Origin: Pedosphaera sp. | Lineage (GTDB): Bacteria > Verrucomicrobiota > Verrucomicrobiia > Limisphaerales > Pedosphaeraceae | Reading direction: 5' to 3' | Length of the DNA: 33,909 bases | NCBI GenBank assembly: GCA_028293285.1 | Contig: JAQGPC010000181.1 | Coordinates: 1-33,909 of the forward strand | Shown: piece after piece, positions 26,318 to 33,909 of the stretch | How the letters are laid out: each line of letters opens with the position of its first letter | Position numbering within the stretch: the stretch's first letter is position 1 | Made by a program: the position numbers and the translations under genes | Notes under the pieces: generated by a model | Databases searched by the model: none | What the model saw: only the letters and a program-made list of their open reading frames with translations | What the model was told of the DNA's origin: nothing

Positions 26318-26995
26318 TTAACGAGGAGTATTTAAATAACGGGCGACGGCTTCGGTGCGTGACCGGACATGCATCTTTTTATAAACGGCCTTCAAATAGG
26401 TACAAACCGTGTCCACGCTGAGCGAAAGATGTTCGGCAATTTCCTTGTTCGAATATCCCTTGGTCAAAAATATCAGCACCTCCTCTTCGCGCGCCGATAA
26501 GCGCACGCTCTCATCCTGCAAACGGCTTCGCTGGCGAAAGAAACCCACGACCCGCCGCGCGATCTGGCTCGTCATCGGCACCCCGCCTTTCATGACGTCC
26601 AAAAGTGAAGTCCGCAGGTCGTCCGGCCGGGTTAGCTTTAACAGGAAGCCGTCGGCTCCCGATTCCAAGGCCATAAACACCAGTTCATCATCATCCACGG
26701 CAGTCAGCATCACGATTTGGAGATCGGGCAAAATCGCCTTCAATTTCTTGACACATTCGATGCCCGACATGCGCGGCAAAAAAATGTCCATCAGCACCAC
26801 ATCGGGCGGGTTGGCGGGAATTAACCGCAAGGCCTCCTCAGCGGAAACGCAGGTTTGGATGCAAACGAAATCCGAAAAGGAATTGATGAGGCGGCTCCAG
26901 TTCTCGCGGATTTCGGGCAGGTCTTCCACCAGCGTAATCCGCACGGGCAGTTTGGACGGGGCGGCCGGTTGGGCTTTTGAATGATTTGCGACCAT
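26318..26995 (-). CDS. NarL/LuxR-type response regulator
   Basis: I choose ATG 26995, 5 nt after the kinase stop, giving 225 residues; the frame stays open to 27091, but that would overlap the kinase by 90 nt. REC domain about 15-135 with acidic pair E24/D25, phospho-acceptor D70 (VVLMDIFLPRMSG), T98 and K120 all present. The LuxR-type HTH spans about 165-222 (LSAREEEVLIFLTKGYSNKEIAEHLSLSVDTVCTYLKAVYKKM). The final TEAVARYLN is typical. Binding sites are most likely in the divergent intergenic region 28507-28694, an inference from position. Confidence 0.94.
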   Translation of the reverse strand: MVANHSKAQPAAPSKLPVRITLVEDLPEIRENWSRLINSFSDFVCIQTCVSAEEALRLIPANPPDVVLMDIFLPRMSGIECVKKLKAILPDLQIVMLTAVDDDELVFMALESGADGFLLKLTRPDDLRTSLLDVMKGGVPMTSQIARRVVGFFRQRSRLQDESVRLSAREEEVLIFLTKGYSNKEIAEHLSLSVDTVCTYLKAVYKKMHVRSRTEAVARYLNTPR

Positions 26996-27000
26996 GAAAA

Positions 27001-28506
27001 TTATAATACGATTGTACCGTGAGCCGGGTGAACCTGGTTTTCCGAAAGATTTTCCGGAGCGCCCAACGTCGCGTTGCCGCCGGACCTCCAAGCCCGAAAC
27101 CAGCGGGAGCCAAGGCGCGCATCCGACAGCGGCATGACGAATTCCACCCGGCAGCCTTTCCCCGGCTCACTGGCCAAAGCACAACTTCCCCCCAACTCCT
27201 TCATTCGCTGCGCCATGTTTTTGAGGCCGTTGCGGTCCGGGGTCGGGCGCTGCGGGTCAAAGCCCTTCCCATTATCGGCCACTACGACCCGGATGACCTG
27301 ATTGGCACAGGCAATCGTCAGGATAACTTCGGTGGCTCCCGAGTGTTTCGCCGCGTTGTTCAATGCTTCCTTGACCGCGAGAAAAAGATTTCGCCGAACC
27401 GGCAGGTCAAAGCTGCATCCGGGAAATTCCGTGGCGACATCGAATCGGCAGCGAATGGAGGCGGCCCGCAAAAATGTCTCGGCATACTTGCAAATGTAAG
27501 TGGAGAAATCGCCCAGCGTGTCGCGTTGCGGATTTACCACCCAGACGACTTCATTAATCGCGCCCGCCAATCCGCGCATACGATTGCAAAGTTGATCGAG
27601 CTTGGCGCGAGTGTTCGTCCCGTCCGGCAGTTCGCGCTGGGTCACTTCACCGAAGAGGATGATTTGGGTGATGGCGGCGCCGAGGTCGTCGTGAAGATCG
27701 CGAGCCAGGCGCAGGCGTTCCAATTGCAAGAGACGCTGGGATTTTCGCTGCACCGCCAGTTGCGTCATTAAATAGAGGCAAAACAGGGCGACCGCCGTGC
27801 AGGTGGAAATAAGCGCGATTTGGAATACGCCGGTCTGCCAAAACTTGACTTTGATCGGTTGCAATATCGGGCCGGTGGTGATGCGCGGCCGCCAATGCGC
27901 CAGTTGCACCACTTTGGCGCGGCGCCACGCAGGACCAGGGTTGTTTTTTTTCTCCCAGCCGGATTCGTCGCTCGGCACGATTCGCCAGGTGGCATCGGTG
28001 CCAACCTTTATTATCCGCCCGTTCGCCAGTTCCGCGCGCAAATTCAGGATCATCCCGGCGAATAGAGTGCCATTGAATGCCTCGACCGCCAGGACATGAG
28101 TTCCCGGCTCAAGAATGGCCGAGATATCGTATTCAATCACTCTTTGCCATTCGCCCGCCTGTCCAATTTCGCGGCCATCCAGGAAAAAGCGATAGCCATT
28201 GTCCGCCGTGATCTGGATATAGGCGTTTTTCACCGAAGCTTCATTTGGAATCTTAAACTTTTTCCAGAAGCGGCAGGTTTGAAAATCCTCGGTGCGGTGG
28301 TCCCAAATCCAGGAAGCAGATTCGGACATCGCTTCAACGACCGCCGGCCAGTTGGTATCCGTTGTTGCTGCATAACTCCGACCGGAAAAAAGAATCAGGA
28401 AAAGCAGAATCGCCAGATAATAACGGAAAGAGCGAATGGTGCGAAACCGAGGCAGGATTCGATGCCAGACTAGGCGGTTGAACTGGAGGGATAATTTCAA
28501 TTTCAC
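27001..28506 (-). CDS. Histidine kinase (HisKA_3) with rhamnosidase-type carbohydrate-binding-like sensor
   Basis: The product is 501 residues. TM1 about 29-47; extracytoplasmic region about 48-225; TM2 about 226-248; HisKA_3 with phospho-acceptor H272 (LARDLHDDLGAAIT); ATPase domain with N383/N384 (NNAAKHSG) and DNGKGFD (411-417). The sensor region has SASWIWDH, ADNGYRFFLDGREIG, YDISAILEPGTHVLAVEAFN, TDATWRI and SGWEKK, an order seen in the N-terminal sugar-binding jelly-roll of bacterial alpha-L-rhamnosidases. A ~40-residue C-terminal tail (ARLGSRWFRAWRSG...) extends beyond the kinase core. It lies 5 nt upstream of the regulator. The ATG at 28506 has no clear ribosome-binding site. Confidence 0.93.
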   Translation of the reverse strand: MKLKLSLQFNRLVWHRILPRFRTIRSFRYYLAILLFLILFSGRSYAATTDTNWPAVVEAMSESASWIWDHRTEDFQTCRFWKKFKIPNEASVKNAYIQITADNGYRFFLDGREIGQAGEWQRVIEYDISAILEPGTHVLAVEAFNGTLFAGMILNLRAELANGRIIKVGTDATWRIVPSDESGWEKKNNPGPAWRRAKVVQLAHWRPRITTGPILQPIKVKFWQTGVFQIALISTCTAVALFCLYLMTQLAVQRKSQRLLQLERLRLARDLHDDLGAAITQIILFGEVTQRELPDGTNTRAKLDQLCNRMRGLAGAINEVVWVVNPQRDTLGDFSTYICKYAETFLRAASIRCRFDVATEFPGCSFDLPVRRNLFLAVKEALNNAAKHSGATEVILTIACANQVIRVVVADNGKGFDPQRPTPDRNGLKNMAQRMKELGGSCALASEPGKGCRVEFVMPLSDARLGSRWFRAWRSGGNATLGAPENLSENQVHPAHGTIVL

Positions 28507-28694
28507 GCGACCTTCAGTTCAAACAAAACCAATCATGAGCAAAAAACTCCCTGATACCCTCGTAAAGGCGGTGTCGCGGGCCATGGGGTAATATTCTTTG
28601 AACTTGTGGCGCAATCAAGAAATATCACTATATCACTGCCTCACCGAAATAGGGTCTGTTCATCCGCGGGCGAGTGAGTTATTTGTTTTGACTC
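28507..28694. promoter_or_regulatory. Divergent intergenic region between kinase and dehydrogenase genes
   Basis: These 188 bp hold signals for both genes. Visible elements: a GTTCAAA...TTTGAAC inverted pair about 80 nt apart (near 28517 and 28600), a tandem ATATCAC-T-ATATCAC (28623-28637), and TGAGT/ACTCA (28675-28695) just before the plus-strand start. Any of these could be a regulator site. No clear -35/-10 pair was assigned. Confidence 0.35.
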
Positions 28695-31600
28695 ATGAAT
28701 CTGTGTCAATTGCGATCGAAATTACTTCTATGTTTCCCATTGGTAATTTTGATGACGATAATAGTTCCCGCCGGGGCGGCGGAAAATCCGTTTGCCGAGT
28801 TCGTGCGCAAGACCGAACCGCTTACGCCGGAGCAGGAGCAAAAAACCTTCCATCTGCCACCCGGTTTCGAAATTCAACTCGTGGCGAGTGAACCTGAAAT
28901 CGGCAAGCCGATGAACATGGCCTTCGATGCGCGCGGACGACTTTGGCTGACGCAATCACGCGAGTACCCCTTTGCCGCGCCCACGAACCGGCCCGCGCGC
29001 GACAAAATCATGGTCCTTGAAAATTTTGATGTGAACGCCCGCGCGCAAAAGGTCACCACCTTTGCCGAAGGATTGAATGTCCCGATTGGTCTCTACCCGT
29101 TCAAGGACGGCTGCCTCGCATTTAGTATTCCCAATATTTATTTCTTCGAAGACACCGACGGCGATGGCAAAGCCGACAAAAAGGAAAAAGTCCTTGGCGA
29201 ATTTGGTTTCAACAAGGATTTGCATGGTCTCACGAGCTCCTTTCGGCGCGGCTTCGATGGCTGGATCTATGCAGATCACGGATTCAAAAACGATTCGACA
29301 CTCACCGCGCAGGACGGCAGCCATGTCACCATGAATTCCGGCAACACCTATCGTTTCCGACCGGATGGCGCGCATGTCGAGCAATATTCCCATGGCCAGG
29401 TCAATCCCTTCGGATTGATGTTTGATCCCCTGGGCGATTTGTGGGCATCCGATTGCCACAGTTCACCGGTTTACCTGCTTTTGCGCGGCGGCTATTATCC
29501 GAGTTTTGGCAAACCGCACGATGGCCTTGGCTTCGCTCCCGGCATTTGCGATCACAGCCATGGTTCAACGGCCATCGCCGGTATGGTTTACTATGCGGCC
29601 ACAAATTTCCCGGCGGCATTTCAAAACAACACTTTCATTGGCAACGTGATGACCTGCCGCATCAATCGCGATTCCTACACTGAAACCGGCTCGACGCGTA
29701 TCGCCAGGGAAGAACCGGATTTTCTAATCTGTGATGACCCCTGGTTTCGTCCCGTGGATGTGCAACTCGGACCGGACGGTGCAATTTACGTGGCCGATTT
29801 TTATAATCGCATCATCGGCCATTATGAAGTGCCACTGGATCATCCGGGCCGCGACCGCGAGCGCGGTCGCATCTGGCGAATTGTTTACCGGGGAACCACG
29901 GCCTCGCCCGGCAATTTAATTCCTCTGGCGCTGCCGGATGACGTAAACGGCCTCATCGCTGAACTGGGGAATTCCAACCTCATCCGCCGCATGCTGGCCA
30001 TGAATGAACTGACTGATCGCATTGGCGAAAAAGCCGTAGGTCCGCTAAAGGCAATTTTTCAACAACAGAAAGCCGTCTCGTTTCAAAAAGTGCATGCGCT
30101 CTGGACCCTGCAACGGCTCGGTGCACTCGACGAAGCATTACTGGCAACCGCCGCGCAGGATGCGAGCCGCGACGTGCGCGTCCACGTGCAGCGAATTGTG
30201 GGGGAAATGCCAACACCCGGAGTAAAAACACTCGCCCTGGCCGTCACCGGCACACGCGATGCCGACGCCTATGTCCAACGCGCGTCCGCCGAGGCGCTGG
30301 GCCGGCATCCCGATTTTTCCCATATCCAGCCGTTGCTGAAATTACGTGAAAGCATTTCCAGAGCAGATTCGGAACTCCTCCATGTGGCCCGAATCGCTTT
30401 GCGCGACAATCTGGTTGCCTCGAATAATTTCGCGCGCGTCATGGCGGCAGATTTATCCGAGGCGGATTCGCGTGCGCTCGCCGATGTCTCGGTCGGAATC
30501 CAGACTCCCGGGGCGGGTGAGTTTTTACTCAAGCACATCCAAAAATTCTCCGAGGATCGCCGCCAACTCGCGGATTACCTGCGTCACATCGCGCGCGTGG
30601 CTCCGGTGGTGCGGCTGCCTGAACTCGCCAGTTCCACTCGCAAAGCCTTCGCCGACGATCTCGACTTTCAGGTTGCACTATTAAAGTCAACCGAAGCCGG
30701 TCTCGCCCAACGCGGCGTAAAAAGCGAGGCGAGCCTGACTGACTGGGGCGCGGATTTGGCTGGCAAGCTTATCGTCCCCCTCGACCCGGACTTACTCCCC
30801 TGGCGCAATACACCACTTAAAAACGGCGATACGCCCAATCCCTGGGTCGTCGAAAAGCGGGCTTCGGCGGATGGCGACAAGGAATCGCGCTTCATTTCCA
30901 GCTTTGCGGTCAGTGGAGAAAATCTAACCGGGGTGTTGCGCTCAAAACCGTTTATCATTCCCGGTCAGCTTACTTTTTTCATCGCCGGATATGATGGCTC
31001 GCCCGACCGTCCGATGGGCAAAAAGAACTTCTTCCGCCTGCGTTCCGCCGATAACCATAAAATTCTGGCCGAAGCCCGTCCCCCGGCAGCCGAGATCGCC
31101 CGGCCCGCAAAATGGGATTTGGGCAAAGTCGCTGGCAAAAAAGGTTACCTGGAAATTGTGGATGGCAATGGCGGGCATGTAGCCGCATGGCTCGCAGTCG
31201 GTCGGTTTCAGCCGGAAGTTTTGCCGCTGCCGTCGGTCATTCCGAGCCAGATCGAGAAACGCCAGCTTGCCGCCGCCGAACTGGCTGGCGAATTTCACCT
31301 GACCAAGCTTACGCCGCAACTGCTGGCGCTGTTGGAAAATGAAAAGGCCGACGAAGAAGCCCGCATCGCGGCGGCCAAAGCTTTGGCGGCTTTGAATCCC
31401 GAAACCAGCGTTCCGGAAATCGCCAAAATCTTTTCAACTGCCGGGGAGCCGACAAAACTGCGCGAAGTCACCGCGCAAATGCTTGCAAAAATTAATTCTC
31501 AAAGTTCCCGGTCAGTCCTGGTCACGGGAATAACCCGGGCTTCACATCCACTGCAGAAGCAAATTGCGTCGGCGCTGGCCGCCAATCCGGAAGGTGCGGA

Positions 31601-32222
31601 GGAACTGCTGCAAGCTGTCGAGCGGGGCAAAATTTCCGCGCATGTGTTGCAGGAAAACGCTGTTAAAGAGCGGTTGGCCGCCGCCAAACCCGTGGATTTA
31701 AATGCCCGTTTGGAAAAACTGACAAAGGATCTTTCGCCCATCAGCGACGAAAAGCAAAAGTTGATTGAGGCGCGACGTTCCGCATTCACCGCCATGCGCA
31801 CTTCCCCGCAGAACGGCGAAAAAATCTTTACCCGCAATTGTGCCGTTTGCCATTCCATCAGTGGTCGCGGAGGAAACATCGGGCCGCAGCTTGATGGCGT
31901 GGGCAATCGCGGTGCCGACCGCCTCATGGAAGACATTCTCGATCCCAACCGGAATGTGGACCCGGCCTTTTATTACAGCAACGTCACGCTCAAAGATGAC
32001 ACGGTGCTGAGCGGGTTGTTTCGGCGCGAAGACGGCGCATTGGCCGTGTTTGCAGACGCCACGGGCAAAGAAGTTTCCATTCCGAAAACGGAGATCGTTG
32101 AGCGCCGGCAGTCGCACAATTCACTGATGCCGGACAATTTCGGGGAAATTATTTCCCCAAGCGATTTTAACGATTTGGTGAGCTTCCTTTTGACCAAGAG
32201 CAGCAAACTCGCAGCGCATTAG
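28695..32222 (+). CDS. Secreted PVC-type membrane-bound-dehydrogenase/HEAT/heme-binding protein
   Basis: The product is 1175 residues. Signal peptide about 1-28 (FPLVILMTIIVPAGAAE). N-terminal dehydrogenase propeller about 35-410 (FHLPPGFEIQLVASEPEI, FDARGRLWLTQSREYPF, DTDGDGKAD, LGPDGAIYVADFYNRIIGHYE). HEAT-like helical region about 415-690, an extra beta-rich domain about 725-855, more helical repeats, and a C-terminal Pirellula/Verrucomicrobium-type heme-binding domain with CAVCH (C1049, C1052, H1053) and likely axial Met1145 (HNSLMPDNFG). Periplasmic or surface oxidation with electron transfer is the expected role; substrate unknown. It is divergent from the two-component system, longer than the related protein at 8394-10949, and has a more elaborate middle part. 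Confidence 0.93.
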   Translation: MNLCQLRSKLLLCFPLVILMTIIVPAGAAENPFAEFVRKTEPLTPEQEQKTFHLPPGFEIQLVASEPEIGKPMNMAFDARGRLWLTQSREYPFAAPTNRPARDKIMVLENFDVNARAQKVTTFAEGLNVPIGLYPFKDGCLAFSIPNIYFFEDTDGDGKADKKEKVLGEFGFNKDLHGLTSSFRRGFDGWIYADHGFKNDSTLTAQDGSHVTMNSGNTYRFRPDGAHVEQYSHGQVNPFGLMFDPLGDLWASDCHSSPVYLLLRGGYYPSFGKPHDGLGFAPGICDHSHGSTAIAGMVYYAATNFPAAFQNNTFIGNVMTCRINRDSYTETGSTRIAREEPDFLICDDPWFRPVDVQLGPDGAIYVADFYNRIIGHYEVPLDHPGRDRERGRIWRIVYRGTTASPGNLIPLALPDDVNGLIAELGNSNLIRRMLAMNELTDRIGEKAVGPLKAIFQQQKAVSFQKVHALWTLQRLGALDEALLATAAQDASRDVRVHVQRIVGEMPTPGVKTLALAVTGTRDADAYVQRASAEALGRHPDFSHIQPLLKLRESISRADSELLHVARIALRDNLVASNNFARVMAADLSEADSRALADVSVGIQTPGAGEFLLKHIQKFSEDRRQLADYLRHIARVAPVVRLPELASSTRKAFADDLDFQVALLKSTEAGLAQRGVKSEASLTDWGADLAGKLIVPLDPDLLPWRNTPLKNGDTPNPWVVEKRASADGDKESRFISSFAVSGENLTGVLRSKPFIIPGQLTFFIAGYDGSPDRPMGKKNFFRLRSADNHKILAEARPPAAEIARPAKWDLGKVAGKKGYLEIVDGNGGHVAAWLAVGRFQPEVLPLPSVIPSQIEKRQLAAAELAGEFHLTKLTPQLLALLENEKADEEARIAAAKALAALNPETSVPEIAKIFSTAGEPTKLREVTAQMLAKINSQSSRSVLVTGITRASHPLQKQIASALAANPEGAEELLQAVERGKISAHVLQENAVKERLAAAKPVDLNARLEKLTKDLSPISDEKQKLIEARRSAFTAMRTSPQNGEKIFTRNCAVCHSISGRGGNIGPQLDGVGNRGADRLMEDILDPNRNVDPAFYYSNVTLKDDTVLSGLFRREDGALAVFADATGKEVSIPKTEIVERRQSHNSLMPDNFGEIISPSDFNDLVSFLLTKSSKLAAH

Positions 32223-32223
32223 A

Positions 32224-32278
32224 CCCTTTTGTAATCCGTCGCTCGCGACAAGTGTCTGTACTGCGAGTAAAGGGATTA
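32224..32278. terminator. Candidate bidirectional terminator between convergent genes
   Basis: TAATCC (32232-32237) pairs with GGATTA (32273-32278), enclosing a GTCGC-TC-GCGAC hairpin (32238-32249); CCCTTT/AAAGGG offers a competing outer stem. It sits just after the dehydrogenase stop and about 70 bp from the end of the convergent GH13 gene. Confidence 0.4.
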
Positions 32279-32346
32279 TCACCGCGTTCAGTGCCCTTTG
32301 TGGCGCTTCTGTTTACCGTCTTCCAGACACAAACTACCAGTTTGGG

Positions 32347-33909
32347 TTACGGAGCCAGTTCAATTCTAAAAATGGCAGAAGACGAAACCGGAATGGAAAC
32401 CGTGAAAGAATTCGTGATGGCGGTGGGAGGGTTATTAGTATAAATGGCGGTCCACGGTCCGCTCAACTGACTTGCCTGCTTGAGTATCTGCCGCACGGAC
32501 TGGCCGCCTTTCCACGTTAAGGTGACTTGTCCGTTTTCGGTCTGGATGGCAGTGAACTTTAATACGGAATTAGCGGACTTGGGATCGGTGTCCGCCGCCT
32601 GTTCGTGCAGATTGTCCACCCCATCCCCATCATCATCCGCCGAGGCAACCGCGCTGATGGGATCGCCAAAATGCAGTTGTTCCCAGCCATTAAGCAAACC
32701 GTCCCCGTCCGAATCAAGCTGCGGCAGCGCCTGACGCGAAAGCACCAGCACACTGTAAGGGCCGATGGTAACTTGCCCATTGCCCGCGGCCACCTGAACC
32801 AGCGAACTTCCCTTGTTGCCAAAATCAGCGCCATACGCTGTCCAATCTGAGTTCAGGTTGACATACCACGTTCCACTCGCGGGAAATCCGCCGATCGAAT
32901 AATTGGTCAATGTCTTGTTGGAGAAATTCATAACCACCATCACCTGGTCATTGGGTCCCGCGCCCCAGCGGTGGAAGGCGAGAAGCTTGGCGGTGTTGTC
33001 CACTACGTGCGACGTGATATTGGGACCGGTGAGGCCAAGGCTGACGCCGTCGAGATTTCGTCGCAAATGGATCAAGTCACGATAAAATTGCACGACGGCG
33101 GAGTAGTTGGTCTTGTTTGCCCAGTGCAGCGGGTTGCTGTCACCGAACTGCTGAGTCTCCAGCATCTCCTGTCCCATGAATAGCATGGGCATTCCCGGCG
33201 TGGTCATTACGACGGCCGCAGCCAGCATGGATCGTTTGCGCGCAAAGTAACCGGTGGGATCGGCGGATTGAATGCGATAAGGCAGTCGTTGCGCGCCGGC
33301 ACCATTCAGGTTGCCCACCAGATCGTGAGTTTCATCGTACAGCACCCGGGAAAATCCCGACGCATTCATGGCGTTGAACAATCCCACCATGTCCCGCGAA
33401 CTATCGGTTCCCTTGACGATTTCACCAATGAGGGTATCGCCAAAACTTCGATTCCATTCGCCGTCAAAACTCATTCCCGACGATTCATCCTCGGCAATAC
33501 TGATGGCTCCCGGATGATCCGCATGGATGGTGGTGGAGTTGATGTATTGAATAAGCGAATCGGCCTCGGGAATGCCGACATGTCCTGGGTCGTAATATCT
33601 CATGGCTCCCACCGCGTCCCAACGAAAGCCATCCACATGATACTCATCCAACCATTGGCGAAAACTTCCAATGATGAAGGAACGCACGCCTTCGGTTGAA
33701 TAGTTGGGCCGACCTCCCCATTGGGTGCAGCAGATGTTTGACGCGGTGTAGAAGTAAATGCTCGGGCTGGCTCCATTATCAAACGTCCACAGGTCGAGAT
33801 CACTGGGACCGTAATGATTGTGAACCTCGTCGAGCAGAACGCGAATGCCGCGTTGGTGGGCGGCTTTGACGAAATTTTTTAATCCATCCGGCCCGCCGTA
33901 ACCGGTATT
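32347..33909 (-). CDS. Secreted GH13 alpha-glucan enzyme (branching-enzyme/isoamylase-like), N-terminus outside the window
   Basis: The frame is open to the right edge, so 520 residues are seen and the start is missing. Residues from the window edge: region I DEVHNH (27-32), region II GFRWDAVGA with nucleophile D98, region III AEDES with acid/base E140, region IV YDETHDLVGN with D196, all intact. YGGPDGLKNFVKAAHQRG resembles branching enzymes and maltogenic GH13 enzymes. After a C-terminal beta domain come calcium-type DSDGDGLLNGWE and DDDGDGVDNLHE loops and a ~70-residue module ending IFRIELAP. It would act on alpha-1,4/1,6 glucans outside the cytoplasm. The nearby kinase sensor suggests sugar control, but this is inference. 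Confidence 0.92.
   Translation of the reverse strand, partial: NTGYGGPDGLKNFVKAAHQRGIRVLLDEVHNHYGPSDLDLWTFDNGASPSIYFYTASNICCTQWGGRPNYSTEGVRSFIIGSFRQWLDEYHVDGFRWDAVGAMRYYDPGHVGIPEADSLIQYINSTTIHADHPGAISIAEDESSGMSFDGEWNRSFGDTLIGEIVKGTDSSRDMVGLFNAMNASGFSRVLYDETHDLVGNLNGAGAQRLPYRIQSADPTGYFARKRSMLAAAVVMTTPGMPMLFMGQEMLETQQFGDSNPLHWANKTNYSAVVQFYRDLIHLRRNLDGVSLGLTGPNITSHVVDNTAKLLAFHRWGAGPNDQVMVVMNFSNKTLTNYSIGGFPASGTWYVNLNSDWTAYGADFGNKGSSLVQVAAGNGQVTIGPYSVLVLSRQALPQLDSDGDGLLNGWEQLHFGDPISAVASADDDGDGVDNLHEQAADTDPKSANSVLKFTAIQTENGQVTLTWKGGQSVRQILKQASQLSGPWTAIYTNNPPTAITNSFTVSIPVSSSAIFRIELAP

Noticed and set aside
32559-32834. A 91-codon minus-strand frame within the GH13 gene
   Set aside because: It is another frame of the same strand, and the GH13 frame carries the recognised motifs.

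Overview
The window looks like chromosomal DNA of a soil- or freshwater-type member of the Verrucomicrobiota (Pedosphaera/Limisphaera-like). The grounds are the gene families, not a database search: two large secreted proteins joining a PVC-type 'membrane-bound dehydrogenase' propeller to HEAT-like repeats and a terminal cytochrome c domain, two pseudopilin-like proteins with an H-X9-DG motif, very large Ig/Calx-beta-rich secreted proteins, and scattered hairpin repeats between genes. I see no rRNA, tRNA, CRISPR array, phage module or transposase.

Left end (1-2840): an accessory-looking stretch. It holds a frameshifted gene with a helix-turn-helix-like N-terminus (resembling the Mu Gp27/DUF3486 type), hairpin repeats, and a run of small plus-strand genes (a lipoprotein, a three-helix membrane protein, the C-terminal half of a cupin). 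These are separated by related ~110-bp direct repeats ending in GTTAGGY and by one integron-attC-like sequence, which suggests cassette-like acquisition. No integrase is visible.

2847-10949 (minus strand): a four-gene MacAB-type export operon (membrane-fusion protein, ATPase, two FtsX-type permeases; coupled or overlapping), preceded by a YIP1-like membrane protein and a secreted dehydrogenase/HEAT/cytochrome c protein.

10950-18017: a 450-bp divergent intergenic region with several hairpins, then a 1937-residue secreted M36 (fungalysin-type) metalloprotease with a long tail of adhesion-like domains, then 800 bp of repeat-rich DNA.

18018-21323: a His/Ser-rich secreted protein, an H-X9-DG pseudopilin overlapping lspA, an orphan plus-strand terminator that may end a small RNA, an unknown 115-residue protein, a Gre-family factor that lacks the usual acidic coiled-coil tip, and a possible 53-residue ORF.

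21324-26174: a giant secreted protein containing a long internal duplication (Ig plus propeller-like unit, twice), downstream of a second H-X9-DG pseudopilin.

26318-33909: a two-component system whose kinase carries a rhamnosidase-type carbohydrate-binding-like sensor region, divergent from a second, 1175-residue dehydrogenase/HEAT/cytochrome c protein. Convergent to it is a partial secreted GH13 alpha-glucan enzyme. This end reads most naturally as a sugar- or polymer-sensing and periplasmic oxidation locus, but the regulatory link is inference. Three giant or secreted enzymes in the window (M36 protease, Ig/propeller protein, GH13) end in a similar ~70-residue module closing in an F-Y/F-R-V/I-type strand, possibly a shared surface or secretion signal.
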